Below, piece by piece: positions 36,530-47,027 of a DNA stretch of 64,000 nt. The notes beneath the pieces were generated by a model. It was not told the origin of the DNA, made no database searches, and saw only the letters and a program-made list of their open reading frames with translations. Within the stretch, counting starts at the first letter, position 1, and every line of letters starts with the position of its first letter. The stretch spans positions 166,501-230,500 of the forward strand of contig JAPJBO010000302.1 of the NCBI GenBank assembly GCA_030068145.1, in the 5' to 3' direction. A program made the translations under genes and the position numbers. The stretch comes from Diplonema papillatum (lineage: Eukaryota > Euglenozoa > Diplonemea > Diplonemida > Diplonemidae).

Positions 36530-37285
36530 TTCGTACAAGGTGAAAAGGTCAAGGTCAAGATCCCCTGCAAAAATGGGCCCACAAAATTTTTTCCGAAGTG
36601 TGGTATTTGGGGTATTTGGGCCCCAAAAAAAAAATTTTTTTTTGACCATTCACCGTGGCGACCACCTTAGAGCGTGACAGGTACGGTCCACCTCCACAGT
36701 GCCAATACCAAGGGGGGGGGGGCAGCGCTCTTGTTAAGGATCAGCCACTTTGGCCGGATGGCCGGATAAACCAGACCCCCCCCCCCCCCCCCCTCTACAG
36801 TGCAGTTGCCTTGGAGGCTGGGTGGTCAAATTCTCTAAGGTGAAATGGTCAAAATTCCCTGCCAAAAGTGGGCCCACAAAAATTTTCCAAAGTGTGGTAT
36901 TTGGGGTATTTGGGGCAAAAAAAAATTTTTTTTTTCTGACCGCCCACCGTGGTGACCACCTTAGAGTGTGACAGGTAGCGTCTCCCCCCTCCACAGTGAA
37001 AATAGCCTGAGGGGGGGGGGGGGGGGGGGGGGGGGGGGTCAGCCGGCTGATGGATGGATGGATGGTTCTTAACAAGATGCCTGGGGACGCTACCTGTCAC
37101 TCTCTAAGGTGGTCACCACGGTGGGTGCTCAGAAAAAAAAAATTTTTTTTTTTGGCCCAAATACCCCAAAAACCACACTTTGAAAATTTTTTGTGGGCCC
37201 ACTTTTGCCAGGGAACTTTGACCATTTCACCTTAGAGAATTCGACCACCCAGCCAAGGCAACTGCACTGTGGAAGGGGGGGAGGG
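36530..37285. repeat. Three copies of a ~170-200-bp unit, two forming a long inverted repeat with G and C runs
   Basis: Unit copies are at about 36537-36701 (direct), 36797-36994 (direct) and 37083-37270 (inverted). Each contains TGGGCCCACAAAATTTT, a long A/T run, GGTGACCACCTTAGAG and GTGACAGGTA. Copies 2 and 3 form arms of about 190 bp around a short centre. Homopolymers mark the borders: C at about 36777-36793, G28 at 37011-37038, G near 37331-37342. A (GGAT)4 run sits near the centre. Probably a foldback or MITE cluster. Confidence 0.7.
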
Positions 37286-38235
37286 GGGAAAATGTTTCTT
37301 GGGTTTGAAGAGCGCGTGGTGCTTGCACCACGGGGGGGGGGGGTCCCTTGCAAAGTCGTTGGGGGCTCTCAGGGTAGTGTCAGCACTGCCCCACCCAACC
37401 AGACTCACACCGCAGTCCTGTCTGCAGACACTCAGGTTCCACGCTGATGATGGTCCGCCTTATGTGTCCGTGGCTTAAAGGACCGAAACACGGCGCAGAC
37501 GGGACCAGTGCGGTGTTGAGCACATACCCATTCCAAGCACGTTCTTGCAATCCCCCCCCCCCGTTGTTGTTGGAGATTTCCCGAAAAGTTAGTGTGAGGG
37601 CTGGTCCCACCCTCCAGATGACGATTTTTGCGATTCCTGAGCTATCCCACCCTCTACACCGCGCTAATCACAATTTCCCGAGCTAACCCACCCTCCACAC
37701 CGCATTATTTGCAAACTCTTGAGATAGACTGGCACCACCATAAGTAAATTTTTGGATGGTGAAAGAGGTCGCCAAACTGCACGAGCTGTCCAAAATATGG
37801 CATTACACCAAGAAAAAATGATGTTTTCGGGAGGAAGATGTGGGTTTTTAGCTCAAAACCCATGATTGCGAAAATCTCAAAAAAATGGTATCTGGGAAAA
37901 AAAAAAACGCTGAGTGCATTTCCCCAGTAAACCGTCCATGAAAAGTACGATGTTCATCTGGAGGCTCGAAAATCAGCCAATCTGGGGAGGGAAAATGTGG
38001 GGCAACATCCGGGGAACATGTATGAAGGCAACAAAGTTTTCCGCGGCACGAAAAGCTTGAGCAACCACCTCTTATAATTTTTGTCCCAAAAAAAAAGGGG
38101 GTACGTGGGCCCCCCTAATCATAATAATTTACAAAAGAAAAGTCTATTTTCGAAAGCGAAAAGAAGAAGATTTCTTCTGGCCGCTCAATTTTACATATCT
38201 TGAAGAATCTTTCGTAACTATGGTTGTATGATTTT
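37286..38235. other. AT-rich and G/C-run intergenic sequence
   Basis: Short C runs near 37550-37562 and A-rich stretches. No gene or ordered repeat recognised. Confidence 0.4.
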
Positions 38236-38410
38236 TGTCCGTGATTCTTTGATGGTAGGACTTGCTGGCACGAGCGTGTATCAACTGGAAACGCTTTTGC
38301 GCCTTCTGGGGACAGCAGGGGCTGCACGTCCGGGTGCCCGTCGACGGAGATGTAGCTGAAGGCGAGCACGGCGCGGACGTGCCGGGCCGCGACGGGGCCC
38401 TGGCACGGGC
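38236..38410 (-). pseudogene. Truncated BTB gene copy 3
   Basis: Only the end of the BTB box remains (GPVAARHVRAVLAFSYISVDGH then PDVQPLLS), joined to the same VDTRSCQQVLPSKNHGQK tail as copies 1 and 2. It lies at the left border of segmental duplication copy 2, 6 kb from the others. Confidence 0.65.
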
Positions 38411-38454
38411 GCGTATCAACTGGAATCGCATTGGCCTTTTGGAGAGAGGACGCT

Positions 38455-39520
38455 AGTTGTTCTGGTGAAGCTAAGTTCGGGCGAAGCAACGTTCGGCGAA
38501 GCTGAGTTCTGGTGAAGCAAAGTTCGGGGCCAATTACTTCAACCTTTTAACCCATGATAGACCACGATTCAAACTTTTGACCGTTTTGCGTTGCACAAGG
38601 CATCGGTGTCGTTAACTAGGTGTACTCCGCTCGCTTCGAAGCAAACGCACAAGCTCGGAAGCCGCGGTTTCCAACAGCCCGAACGGTGTAGTCTGCAGCG
38701 TGTGCAATGAGTTATCGGGGTGCAGCAGCCCTCATTCTAACTCCAGACGACCGTGGTAGCCAGCGGCAGGCAAAGCAATACAGTTCAGGTGATAGGGGTG
38801 GACCGGTTTACGACTTGTGCCCTGAAACAAAGGCGCGTAGCTTTTCCGGTCTTGCCAAGACTTGGAATCGGCGTTGGACTCGGCGCGAGCTTGTATCCGG
38901 AGCAACGAACATGAGCAGATGGAGAGCAGAGCAGAGCAAGGGAACGTTTGCGACAGCGGAGAGCCGGATTGCCGCTTGTTGAGGAAGAGGGTCGGAGCAA
39001 GGTTGGCAGCGTGATTGGCGTCGCCCGAAGAGAGGGGGAGAGGAACTCTCGCAGGGCCGCCCTTTGCGAAAATTGCCGTTGAAGAGCTGCGGAGTTTTCA
39101 AACATTTCGTTGAAAGGTCGTCCAGCCAATAGGCCCACAGAGAGAAGGGGGGGATCGATTACAATTGTACTCTCTTCCGTACCGGTACATTCGATACTAT
39201 TCTGGCAGTGCGTCGGTAGCACGCGTGACTGCGGATGTCACAGCGAGTTGGTTGTTACCAGTTACGTCTGTCGCAACGTCTGCTAGAACCGTGAATTCTG
39301 GACATCATCGCGGTGCCGCCTTTTCAACACCACGCCAATCAATTCGACGTGTAAAATTTGACCTGGTTCATCCAGGAACAGAAGCCAGTGTCTTCCGTGT
39401 GGTCGTGCCGTAACAGATGGCGCAACCCGGACACGCTGGTGACTTTGGAAAATTCTTCGGGAATCTCACCGTCATTCTTCCATGTACAAAGGGATTGAAT
39501 TGCAATCGACTTCCTCCCCG
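38455..39520. repeat. Segmental duplication, copy 2
   Basis: Direct copy of 32600-33600 with a small extra insertion near 38965-39050 (GATTGCCGCTTGTTGAGGAA and following) that is also present in the third copy. The 65-codon frame is kept at 39165-39413. Confidence 0.75.
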
Positions 39521-39719
39521 CCGCTCATACCTTCTTGGGGAATCTGATCTGTGGGTCAAACTCGAGAGTTTTACGACTTCAAAATGGGAAACATAGTGAT
39601 CCTTGGTAGGCTTTCGTAACACATCTCCTCACAGCAGCAAACGTCGATCATTTTTTGATGTGCCTTTGCTCGTCGGAGGCCCGGGAGTGTCCGAATGCCG
39701 GCTCGGGTTCTGGCTTATT

Positions 39720-40110
39720 CGACATGAATATACGTCCCCCGTCCGTATAGGGTTAAGCCCGGCCCTTTTGGACCGGTTTGAGAATTGCCAGTTCGCGCCC
39801 TGAAATAAAGGCGCGTAGCTTTTTCCGGCTTGCTAAGACTTGATTCGGCGTTGGAGCCTCGGCGCGAGCTTGTATCCGGAGCAAGAAACGTGAGCAGATG
39901 GAGAAAAAAAGAGCAAGGGAACGTTTGCGACAGCAGAGAGCCGGACTTGCCGCTTGTTGGGGAAGAGGGTAGGCAGCGCGATCGGCAGCACCCTAAGAGA
40001 GGGGGAGAGGAACTCTCGCAGAGCCGCCCTCCGAAATTGCCGTTAAAAAGCTGCGGAGCTTCCCAACATTTCCATTGAAAAGGACGTCCGGCCAATAGGC
40101 CCTGGGAGGG
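39720..40110. repeat. Segmental duplication, partial copy 3
   Basis: Shares the middle of the duplication, from GCGCGTAGCTTTTTCCGG to GGCCAATAGGCCC, with more divergence. It ends in a G run (40110-40122) next to TIR element E1. Confidence 0.65.
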
Positions 40111-40137
40111 GGGGGGGGGGGGTGTAGAATTCGGTTA

Positions 40138-42673
40138 CACGGTGCACTAGTAAAAGTGAAAAAGGTGTTTTGACTAGTCATTTTACTAGTGAAAAAGCAT
40201 GACTAGTGCACTAGTAAAAATGACTAGTGCACTAGTAAAAACACTAGTAAAAATGACTAGTGCACTAGTAAAAATGACTAGTGCACTAGTCAAAATGACT
40301 AGTGTCCTAGTAGAAATCCACCTGTTCCGAACCGAAATCTGGGCTATTTTGTAGATTTCAGAGGGTCCCACGGCACAACTGTACCCTACCGTTGCGCTTA
40401 CAACCGTGTTCGGAATAATGTTGGACGGGGAAAAAGTCGAAGTACTTTTCAAAACCCCCAAAAGTCCAAAAAGGTTCCGGTCCAAATATTTTACAGTAGG
40501 GTTCACGCCCACAAGGAAGTTTAGAATCCAAGAATACGATAAGATATGATACATGTGGTGCCTACAGTCAAGGGCGCGCCCAAGTCCGTTAACAGCGCCC
40601 TACAACTTGGAGGTCGCTACTTTAGCCAGACGCAGAAGGTGGCGAGTCGCTGAGCGTAGTCGGCACGCGGCGTCGCCGGGCCATACGGAGCAGGGCCGGC
40701 GGCATGCCCGCGGAAGGACTCGACCTCGGCGAGCTCGCAGTGAAGCGAGCGTCGCTGAGTGAAGGCGACGTCCTGGCCGCCGAGTGGCGGTCACGCGCGT
40801 TTTTGACGGTGGATGCCGACGACAGCGGGCTGCTGGCGTTCAAGGAGTTGATCAAGTATAGCCGGTCCCGGACGTCGTGTTCCGGCACGTGGTCGGCGAC
40901 GGGGGCAATCTCATGAGTCGCCCCGCCATGCTCACCCGAGCTGCTTGTCTACGCGACCCAGGCTACGCCCATAGTCATGATCATGCAACCACGAGTTTTA
41001 AGGACGAACAGAAACTAAAGGTAACCTGAACCAATTTGGACGCGTTTGCGGCCCGGAATTCGGGAAGCTTTGGAATGTTCGCAAAATCTGCCGGTCCCAT
41101 CATTGGTGTAACGGAAACATGAAACAGTGCAAAAGCTGCTTCGGTCAGACTTCAAAATACCGCCAAAAACTGAAAACCCCAGGGAAAAGTCCAAAACTTT
41201 CAGAACCTCCAAAAGCCCAAAACGTTAACTCTAAAAAGTCCAAAAAGATTCCGGTCCAAAGAAGTTCCGGTCCAATATTTTTCCGAATGCGGTTCCCAAC
41301 GCGATTCCTTACTGTGCGATAGACGAAAGCTGGGGGTCAGTTGTCTGTCACGAGCGTCATTCAACAAAGCCAGTTCTGCAGGAATAAGTTACGATTACTC
41401 GTCGGTTTGTGTTTTGCGGCTGAACATGCAGAACTGTGGTCGCTTTTTTGGTGGGCCACCCCGACTCTTCCCCCACAGGAACCGGGCTGAGTATTGAGTT
41501 CTAGAAAGTGCAAGTGCCATGAAGGCAAGCAGCACCACAGCTGAGGACGGGGAGTTTCTGGGAACTTGTTGCCAACTGGGAGCGTTATACAGCTTGCCTG
41601 CCTCATGCTCTTCCGCACTTACTACTAGTAGCTCTCAATGCCCGATAGACAGTGCGTTGTGAATTCAAGCTAATCCGAGGCGGTGATTTTTATTGTCGTT
41701 GTGAACAACCGAAGATGCGAAAGAAGCTGCTTTCACAAATAGTACACCGGCTACGTTACTGTGCGGTAGACCCGACGTGTAGAAACCAGAACCTGCTGGT
41801 GTCCCACCCGACGAAAGCTTTGAGCAGTTGATCGGTGGGCTCAATGGTCGTTAGCACGTCCCGAAACTACAAAGAAACGTGACTTCCAGGCATTCGAAAT
41901 GCCTGGACAAAGCACCACGACGTGTTGACTGGCACACAACGCGCGCGCCACAGGCTACAAGACTGGTTTTCCGCGGCGGCGTGAAAGAGGAAGCACGCAA
42001 TGGGAGAGTGCCTCCAACACTAGAAAGCGGAGCACATAGCAGTGAGCAACGACACTATTTGTGGAATGTGCGCAACACAAAGCCTTGCATGCAAACAGTT
42101 CACAGGCGGACAAAGCCAGCACCTGTTGCACATTCATGTTGGGAAGCTCGGCAAGAATCGTGGGTTTTAGGGAACCCACTACTGTAAATGCACTGTGTCC
42201 GGTGCGATGCCAAGGCGATAGGAGCGCTATGAACGACAAACCGAATCTACGGACCAGAGTTTGAATGTGGTCGGAAGCCCGCATTATTCCAGTGTCTGAA
42301 ACCTGTCACGACATGTCTCTGACCTCACCGTGCAGGGATAGCACTGTCGTTTGCACTATGTTTGCTAAGCCATACAAGCTCAGGGACTTTCCCAAGAAAC
42401 CAACCAAAACCCTCGCAACTCGGCCTGTCTCGCGAAAACTGGGGTTGCCCAGGTGGTTTGTGGTGTCTGGGCACCGGTGGTCACGGTAGTGCCGTGGAAC
42501 CCCTCGAAAACTCTCAAAACACCCAGGACTTGGGTGGATTTTGTCTAAATCACTAGTCATTTTTACTAGTGCACTAGTCATTTTTACTAGTGCACTAGTC
42601 ATTTTACTAGTCAAAATTTTGACTAGTAAAACCACTAGTCAAAGTCAAAAAAGTCCTTGACTAGTGCACCGTG
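40138..42673. mobile_element. Element E1: ~2.5-kb TIR transposon with ACTAGT subterminal repeats
   Basis: Ends CACGGTGCACTAGT (40138) and ACTAGTGCACCGTG (to 42673). Subterminal arrays of AAAATGACTAGTGCACTAGT units (about 40141-40315 and 42550-42665) are in inverted orientation. Weaker inverted similarity continues inward (AAATCCACC..., TCCCACGGCAC) for about 300 bp per side. No transposase recognised; an EF-hand fragment lies inside. No clear target duplication. Confidence 0.65.
40704..40916 (+). pseudogene. EF-hand calcium-binding fragment inside E1
   Basis: A 70-residue frame with one canonical EF-hand loop, FLTVDADDSGLLAFKELIKY, where positions 1, 3, 5, 6 and 12 of the loop (D, D, S, G, E) are right. 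The helix before it is also natural (DLGELAVKRASLSEGDVLAAEW). Immediately after the EF-hand the frame degrades; a natural-looking continuation (VPDVVFRHVVGDGGNLMS) sits in the next frame, so a frameshift or lost intron is likely. Probably a host gene piece captured by the element. Confidence 0.5.
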
Positions 42674-42680
42674 CATATGA

Positions 42681-45226
42681 GCCTATATTCTTATTATTTT
42701 TTGGGGAAACGCGAAAATAATCGAATATACTAGACTGCAGAATTCATCATTTTGGTCATTATAGTTCACAATACAGGTTTGGGCCCTTAGGCAAGAATAC
42801 CTGTAGCTCAGAACGTTTATGGCATGGATGCCAATGGCGCAGCCCGAGACGATGATAATTGCGAGCAAGAGGTCGGACCTCGTTTGGAGCAGGTCTCGTC
42901 GGTCAAGCACCCCAAGCTCAAGCTCCTCGTGCAGAAAACTTGTGTTGGACAGGACATCATCGACAAAGTCGGCGCAGGAAACGGGCTGGGCTGGATCTGC
43001 GCCGCCGTGCAGGGTCTTCGAGCCGAGCCGTGACACGCTGTTCAGAACAACCTTCAGGCTCTGCAAAACGTCCTCCTCCTCGAATTGCTCTGCCTGCTTC
43101 AGCGAGTCCATGTCCGTGTATGTGTAAAAAACCGCCTCAGCTTTGCGAAGGCGCCCTATTTTCGGTTAAAAGCGGTCCGGATTCACGACATTAGTAGAAC
43201 AAAACTAAGACTGGAGCTGAGGGTGAAGTGTCTCAATCACACGCGTTTAGGCAGGAATGAACATGTACCAATGGGAGCACCACTGGATCGACACACTGTA
43301 CGAAGGTTCAGGAGGGGGCGCGAAGTAACGCGCCCTTTGATGGTAGGTGTCAGGAAGACCGAGTTTCTGACACTCGGTGTGTTTGCCTTATTTCCAGATG
43401 TTGCATCTGGTTGCGGGGACCTCGAACCTGCAGTCGTTCTCGTGGGATCAGTAGAGAGCGAGTTCTCACACGCTTAACTCCAACAACTGCGGGCCTGTAA
43501 GCCGCAAATGATCAACTCCAGACAGGGTTTCTTGCGCGAAAATCAGGCAGCCGACGCTGTGACTTCGGAGTGTCTGAGATGAAACACCAAGTCTCAGCGT
43601 CGGCCAGCATCAGAGGGACATAATGTTGTACATCGATCGCTTCACTCATGCTGGTCGAAAACAGTGTTTCCCTTTACGCGGAAATGGGGTGTTCGGGCCT
43701 ACAGGTGTCACAGCGCCACAATAGAAATACACTGCGGGTTGTAACGCAACAGCCTTCTGATACGAGCTCCGTAGCCGGCAGAGAAATCCCCTCGTTGATT
43801 ATTACTGGCATAAAACAGTCTGTCGCAACAAAGCATACCCTGTGCTTCTAACGCTGCATGCAGACTGCCTTGAGACGGTGCAGAGCTTTGCGAGGTGACC
43901 CAGGCTGAACTCATCTCGGTTGCGCTGATAGCCGACATCTGTTTGGTGGAGTACAGTCTGGTTGGAAAAGTCAGAAAGTGGTCAACTAGCGGATTTCTAA
44001 TTAGGGTGGGCAGACTTTTGTGTTGTCGGCGATACACGCTTGTCAGGTGTCCGGGTGGACCTTTCTTTTGCTTGTGACTTTCTTATTTTCGCGAAAATTG
44101 TCGGTTGTAGACTGTATTTTGTGTGAAGATTTTCGAAACAGCCCGAGGATATTCGTCAATCCTTTCTTTCTTCCGGCGTAAAAGGTCGTCCAGGTTACTG
44201 ACTGTGAGAAGGGGTTCCAAGTACATGCTGTCACTGTTTACTTGCTGACCGGTGCGAACGTTGTCCCACCTATCAGCCTGAGTTCAGCTCCACAAGGTTC
44301 GTTTCGTTAAGGCAACTCATGATCACTTCGGTGTGAGGGATTAGTCCTGTTAGAAACTACTTGTGGGCGCCTGCTCCGTTGCGTGGTCTTCTCTCCGTAC
44401 AGTGTTCCACGTCTGGAAGGTCCTTGCGTTCAGTTCGCGCTTGGCACAAAGACAGCCGATGACTTCAGGAAGGAATCAGCCATTCTTGCGTGATGTAATG
44501 TGGAGAGCCTCAGACTCCGTCTGTGGCCATTTGGGTTGTTAGCCCACCGTCCTTCGCTTGCGTTCGGGAAATGCAGATCAACCGGAAGTAGAATGTGCAC
44601 ACGCTTATCCGTATCGTGGCTCACTATGCCGTGTTCTGAAAGCTGTCGAGGGGCCCCTCCATAGGTTCCCGCATGATTCGTTCGCCTTCGTAACACTATC
44701 CGTTTGCAGTACGCTTCGCAATTGTGTTCTTGCAATATCTAGCCGAATGGTGGGTGGCGGATTTCCGCGCTCGTGCGCAAGACACAATTATGCTGCTTTT
44801 GCAGTGCAAGCCGAACCCGGTTCGCGACTTCGGTTGCGGTAAAGTGCAACACAGTCTTCGGCTTTCAGATCCGGATACGCCTTATGCAACATGATAGTTA
44901 GAGGTCACTTGAAGGATACCCGTGTGCAGCGTTCGAAAGAGTTTGCATATCTGGTGTCTTTTTTGGTGGAGGGTGCGATGCTAAGTTCTGGGACAAAAAC
45001 TTTCCGAAATGCGGGTTTTTAGGGATTCCGGCCCAAAAGAAAAACCCTTCAGGCAGCCAGCTAGACCTGCCAGAACCTGAAAACCTCGTTCAGGTTTCGT
45101 GGCTGTCGAAAAATACATTTGCCTATATATTTTTTGCGGCGCATATCATACATGTACGCCTGTATATATTTAGCCTATATTCGATTATTTTCGCGTTTTT
45201 CCCAAAAAATAATAAAAATATAGGCG
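42681..45226. mobile_element. Element E2: ~2.5-kb element with ~50-bp inverted ends, adjacent to E1
   Basis: Left end GCCTATATTCTTATTATTTT at about 42682-42733 is matched in reverse at about 45173-45226 (TCGATTATTTTCGCG ... AATATAGG), about 50 bp with a few differences. The element begins 8 bp after E1 ends. No transposase recognised. Between about 43490 and 45170 I see nothing coding. Confidence 0.55.
42683..43111 (-). CDS. Small one-pass membrane protein frame in E2
   Basis: 142 codons: a soluble, acidic N-terminal half (MDSLKQAEQFEEEDVLQSLK...) and one hydrophobic helix (LLLAIIIVSGCAIGIHAINV, about 83-102). The last 18 residues are read from the inverted end of E2, so the stop lies in transposon DNA. 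It looks like a truncated or captured gene piece. Function unknown. Confidence 0.35.
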   Translation of the reverse strand: MDSLKQAEQFEEEDVLQSLKVVLNSVSRLGSKTLHGGADPAQPVSCADFVDDVLSNTSFLHEELELGVLDRRDLLQTRSDLLLAIIIVSGCAIGIHAINVLSYRYSCLRAQTCIVNYNDQNDEFCSLVYSIIFAFPQKIIRI

Positions 45227-45326
45227 AAATATAGTGAGCCAATTCACCTACCCCCTGATCGAGCGTAATCGTTTGGATTAGAAAGCAAAGAATCTGTGGC
45301 GATAATCTGCATCGCCGACGGCGCGG

Positions 45327-47027
45327 TTATCTCTTCGCACGTGAAGTGTCATGCTTTCGCCTCTTTAGCTCGTCTTGATCGTCGCGCTCAGGCGCGCGTT
45401 TGGTGCTTCGCTTCTTCTTCGATTGCTCGTCGAGGTTCATCGGTTGCGCGTCGATTTCTGCTTTTTCTCGGCGCCTGGGCGATGGTCGTGGCGCATCGAC
45501 GCGTCCTTTGCGTCTTTTCGGTACCGGCTCCGCCGCGGAGTCTGTTTGTAGCTTCTTCGCTGGCGTTGGCGCCGGCGCCGTCTTCCCGACCTTCGCTGCT
45601 GATGTCGGCGTTGATGTTGCGGGTTCTCGCTCGTCTTCCTCTGCTTCCGGCAGAACGAGCACCACGTTCTCACGTTTCGCCTGTCTCGGCGCTGGCGCGG
45701 GACCCTCCGGCTCCGCCTTCCTCTTCTTCGTTGTTGTTTCTTCACCTCTCGCCACGGCCGCCCGGTGGTGCCCTTTCCTGCAGCAGTGCCCGGGTCTCCT
45801 ACTCCTCAGGTCGGCGTGTTTCTTACAGCCGTCGCACGTCGGCATGCCATGATCGAGGCATCGGTGGTGATGGTTGCGACAGCACTCCGCTGTCGTCTTA
45901 CACGTGGCGCACTGCGTCATCCGGTGCTCGGCACACATTTTTACGGCTAGGCCATCACCCTCCCTGTGATGGGCCTGGCAGCACCACGCCACCGACTTGC
46001 CCCGGCGCTTGCACACGTCGCACTTCACCTTTTGGTGCCCGGGGCACACCCGCTCACCCCACTTTTCGTGTCGGGGAATCCCTTCCGGCACGAGCCACGG
46101 ATCCCCTCCGACGACAGCCGACTTCTTGCCTTTCTTCTTCTCCGTAGCGTCATCGAAGGCCGCCCATCTCGCCGCACGCTCCGCCCTTTCTCTTCCGTAC
46201 GTCGGGAAAAGGTCCATCCCCCACGCCTCGCCGGTGAACGCATGCCGGCTCGCCTTCAGCTGCGTCTCCAAGATTCCCATCGTCTCCTCGCCGCCGCGGA
46301 AAATTGGCCTCATCTCGTAGCCCGTGAGGCATGGGGGGGCCCCTACCGTTCTCAATGAACCTATCTTCTCCAGCTTTCTACCCGGCAGAAGCGGCCCCAC
46401 CCCTTTCCGCTCAAGCGCTTCCCCGATCGTTTTCAGCATCCGCGCCAACATTCTCGCACGGATACACAGCGGCGTCCCACCTGTCGTCGCCACTAAACTG
46501 CCCGGTAGATCGAGCCCGGTGTACACTTCGAAGTCTACTGCGAGCTCTGCCGTCGAGACGTCACCCGCTACCGACCAGCACATCCCATCCAGCCAATACT
46601 GCAGCGCCCGGAACCACCTCTCTCCTGCGACCGCCGTGAAGGTCCCCGGTCCAGCGATCGCTTCGAAATTCAGCCGGCGCGGGGGGCAGTCGTCAGGGTG
46701 CAGTTGTCTCCAGGGGTGGCCGACTGCCCGGTCTCTTCCTTCTCTCTCCAGCCGTCGTCTCTCTTGCATGACTTCCGCCATGAATGTGTGCAGCACTTCG
46801 ATGTTGATCCGACTTCCCTTCGGCAGAATCCCGTGTTCTTGCAGGCACGGAGGCCAAGTCGAGCGATCTGCGTCAACAATTTCGGCATACTGCTGTTGCA
46901 TTCGGATTCGTTCATACGCCCGGCACTGCCACCAAATGTGGCCCAGAGTTTCTTCCGTCGCCTCGTCACAGCGTCTGCACAGCCCGTCACCTCCCCACAG
47001 CTTGGCAGCATGTGATTCCGTCATCAC
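45327..47027 (-). CDS. C-terminal part of the retrotransposon protein: CCHC finger and Cys/His array
   Basis: A 566-codon open stretch, the C-terminal frame of the decayed element. It begins with a retroelement-type finger after the RT (C17-x2-C20-x9-H30-x4-C35, in GLCRRCDEATEETLGHIWWQC). A region of about 250 residues with no known domain follows. Residues 328-421 hold three tandem units of the form CxxH-x4-CxxC ... CC-x3-H(H): CPGHQKVKCDVC, CAEHRMTQCATC and CLDHGMPTCDGC. The tail is very basic (Lys/Arg-rich, many PKR-type patches), fitting nucleic-acid binding or nuclear import. This frame alone has stayed open. Confidence 0.65.
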   Translation of the reverse strand: MMTESHAAKLWGGDGLCRRCDEATEETLGHIWWQCRAYERIRMQQQYAEIVDADRSTWPPCLQEHGILPKGSRINIEVLHTFMAEVMQERRRLEREGRDRAVGHPWRQLHPDDCPPRRLNFEAIAGPGTFTAVAGERWFRALQYWLDGMCWSVAGDVSTAELAVDFEVYTGLDLPGSLVATTGGTPLCIRARMLARMLKTIGEALERKGVGPLLPGRKLEKIGSLRTVGAPPCLTGYEMRPIFRGGEETMGILETQLKASRHAFTGEAWGMDLFPTYGRERAERAARWAAFDDATEKKKGKKSAVVGGDPWLVPEGIPRHEKWGERVCPGHQKVKCDVCKRRGKSVAWCCQAHHREGDGLAVKMCAEHRMTQCATCKTTAECCRNHHHRCLDHGMPTCDGCKKHADLRSRRPGHCCRKGHHRAAVARGEETTTKKRKAEPEGPAPAPRQAKRENVVLVLPEAEEDEREPATSTPTSAAKVGKTAPAPTPAKKLQTDSAAEPVPKRRKGRVDAPRPSPRRREKAEIDAQPMNLDEQSKKKRSTKRAPERDDQDELKRRKHDTSRAKR

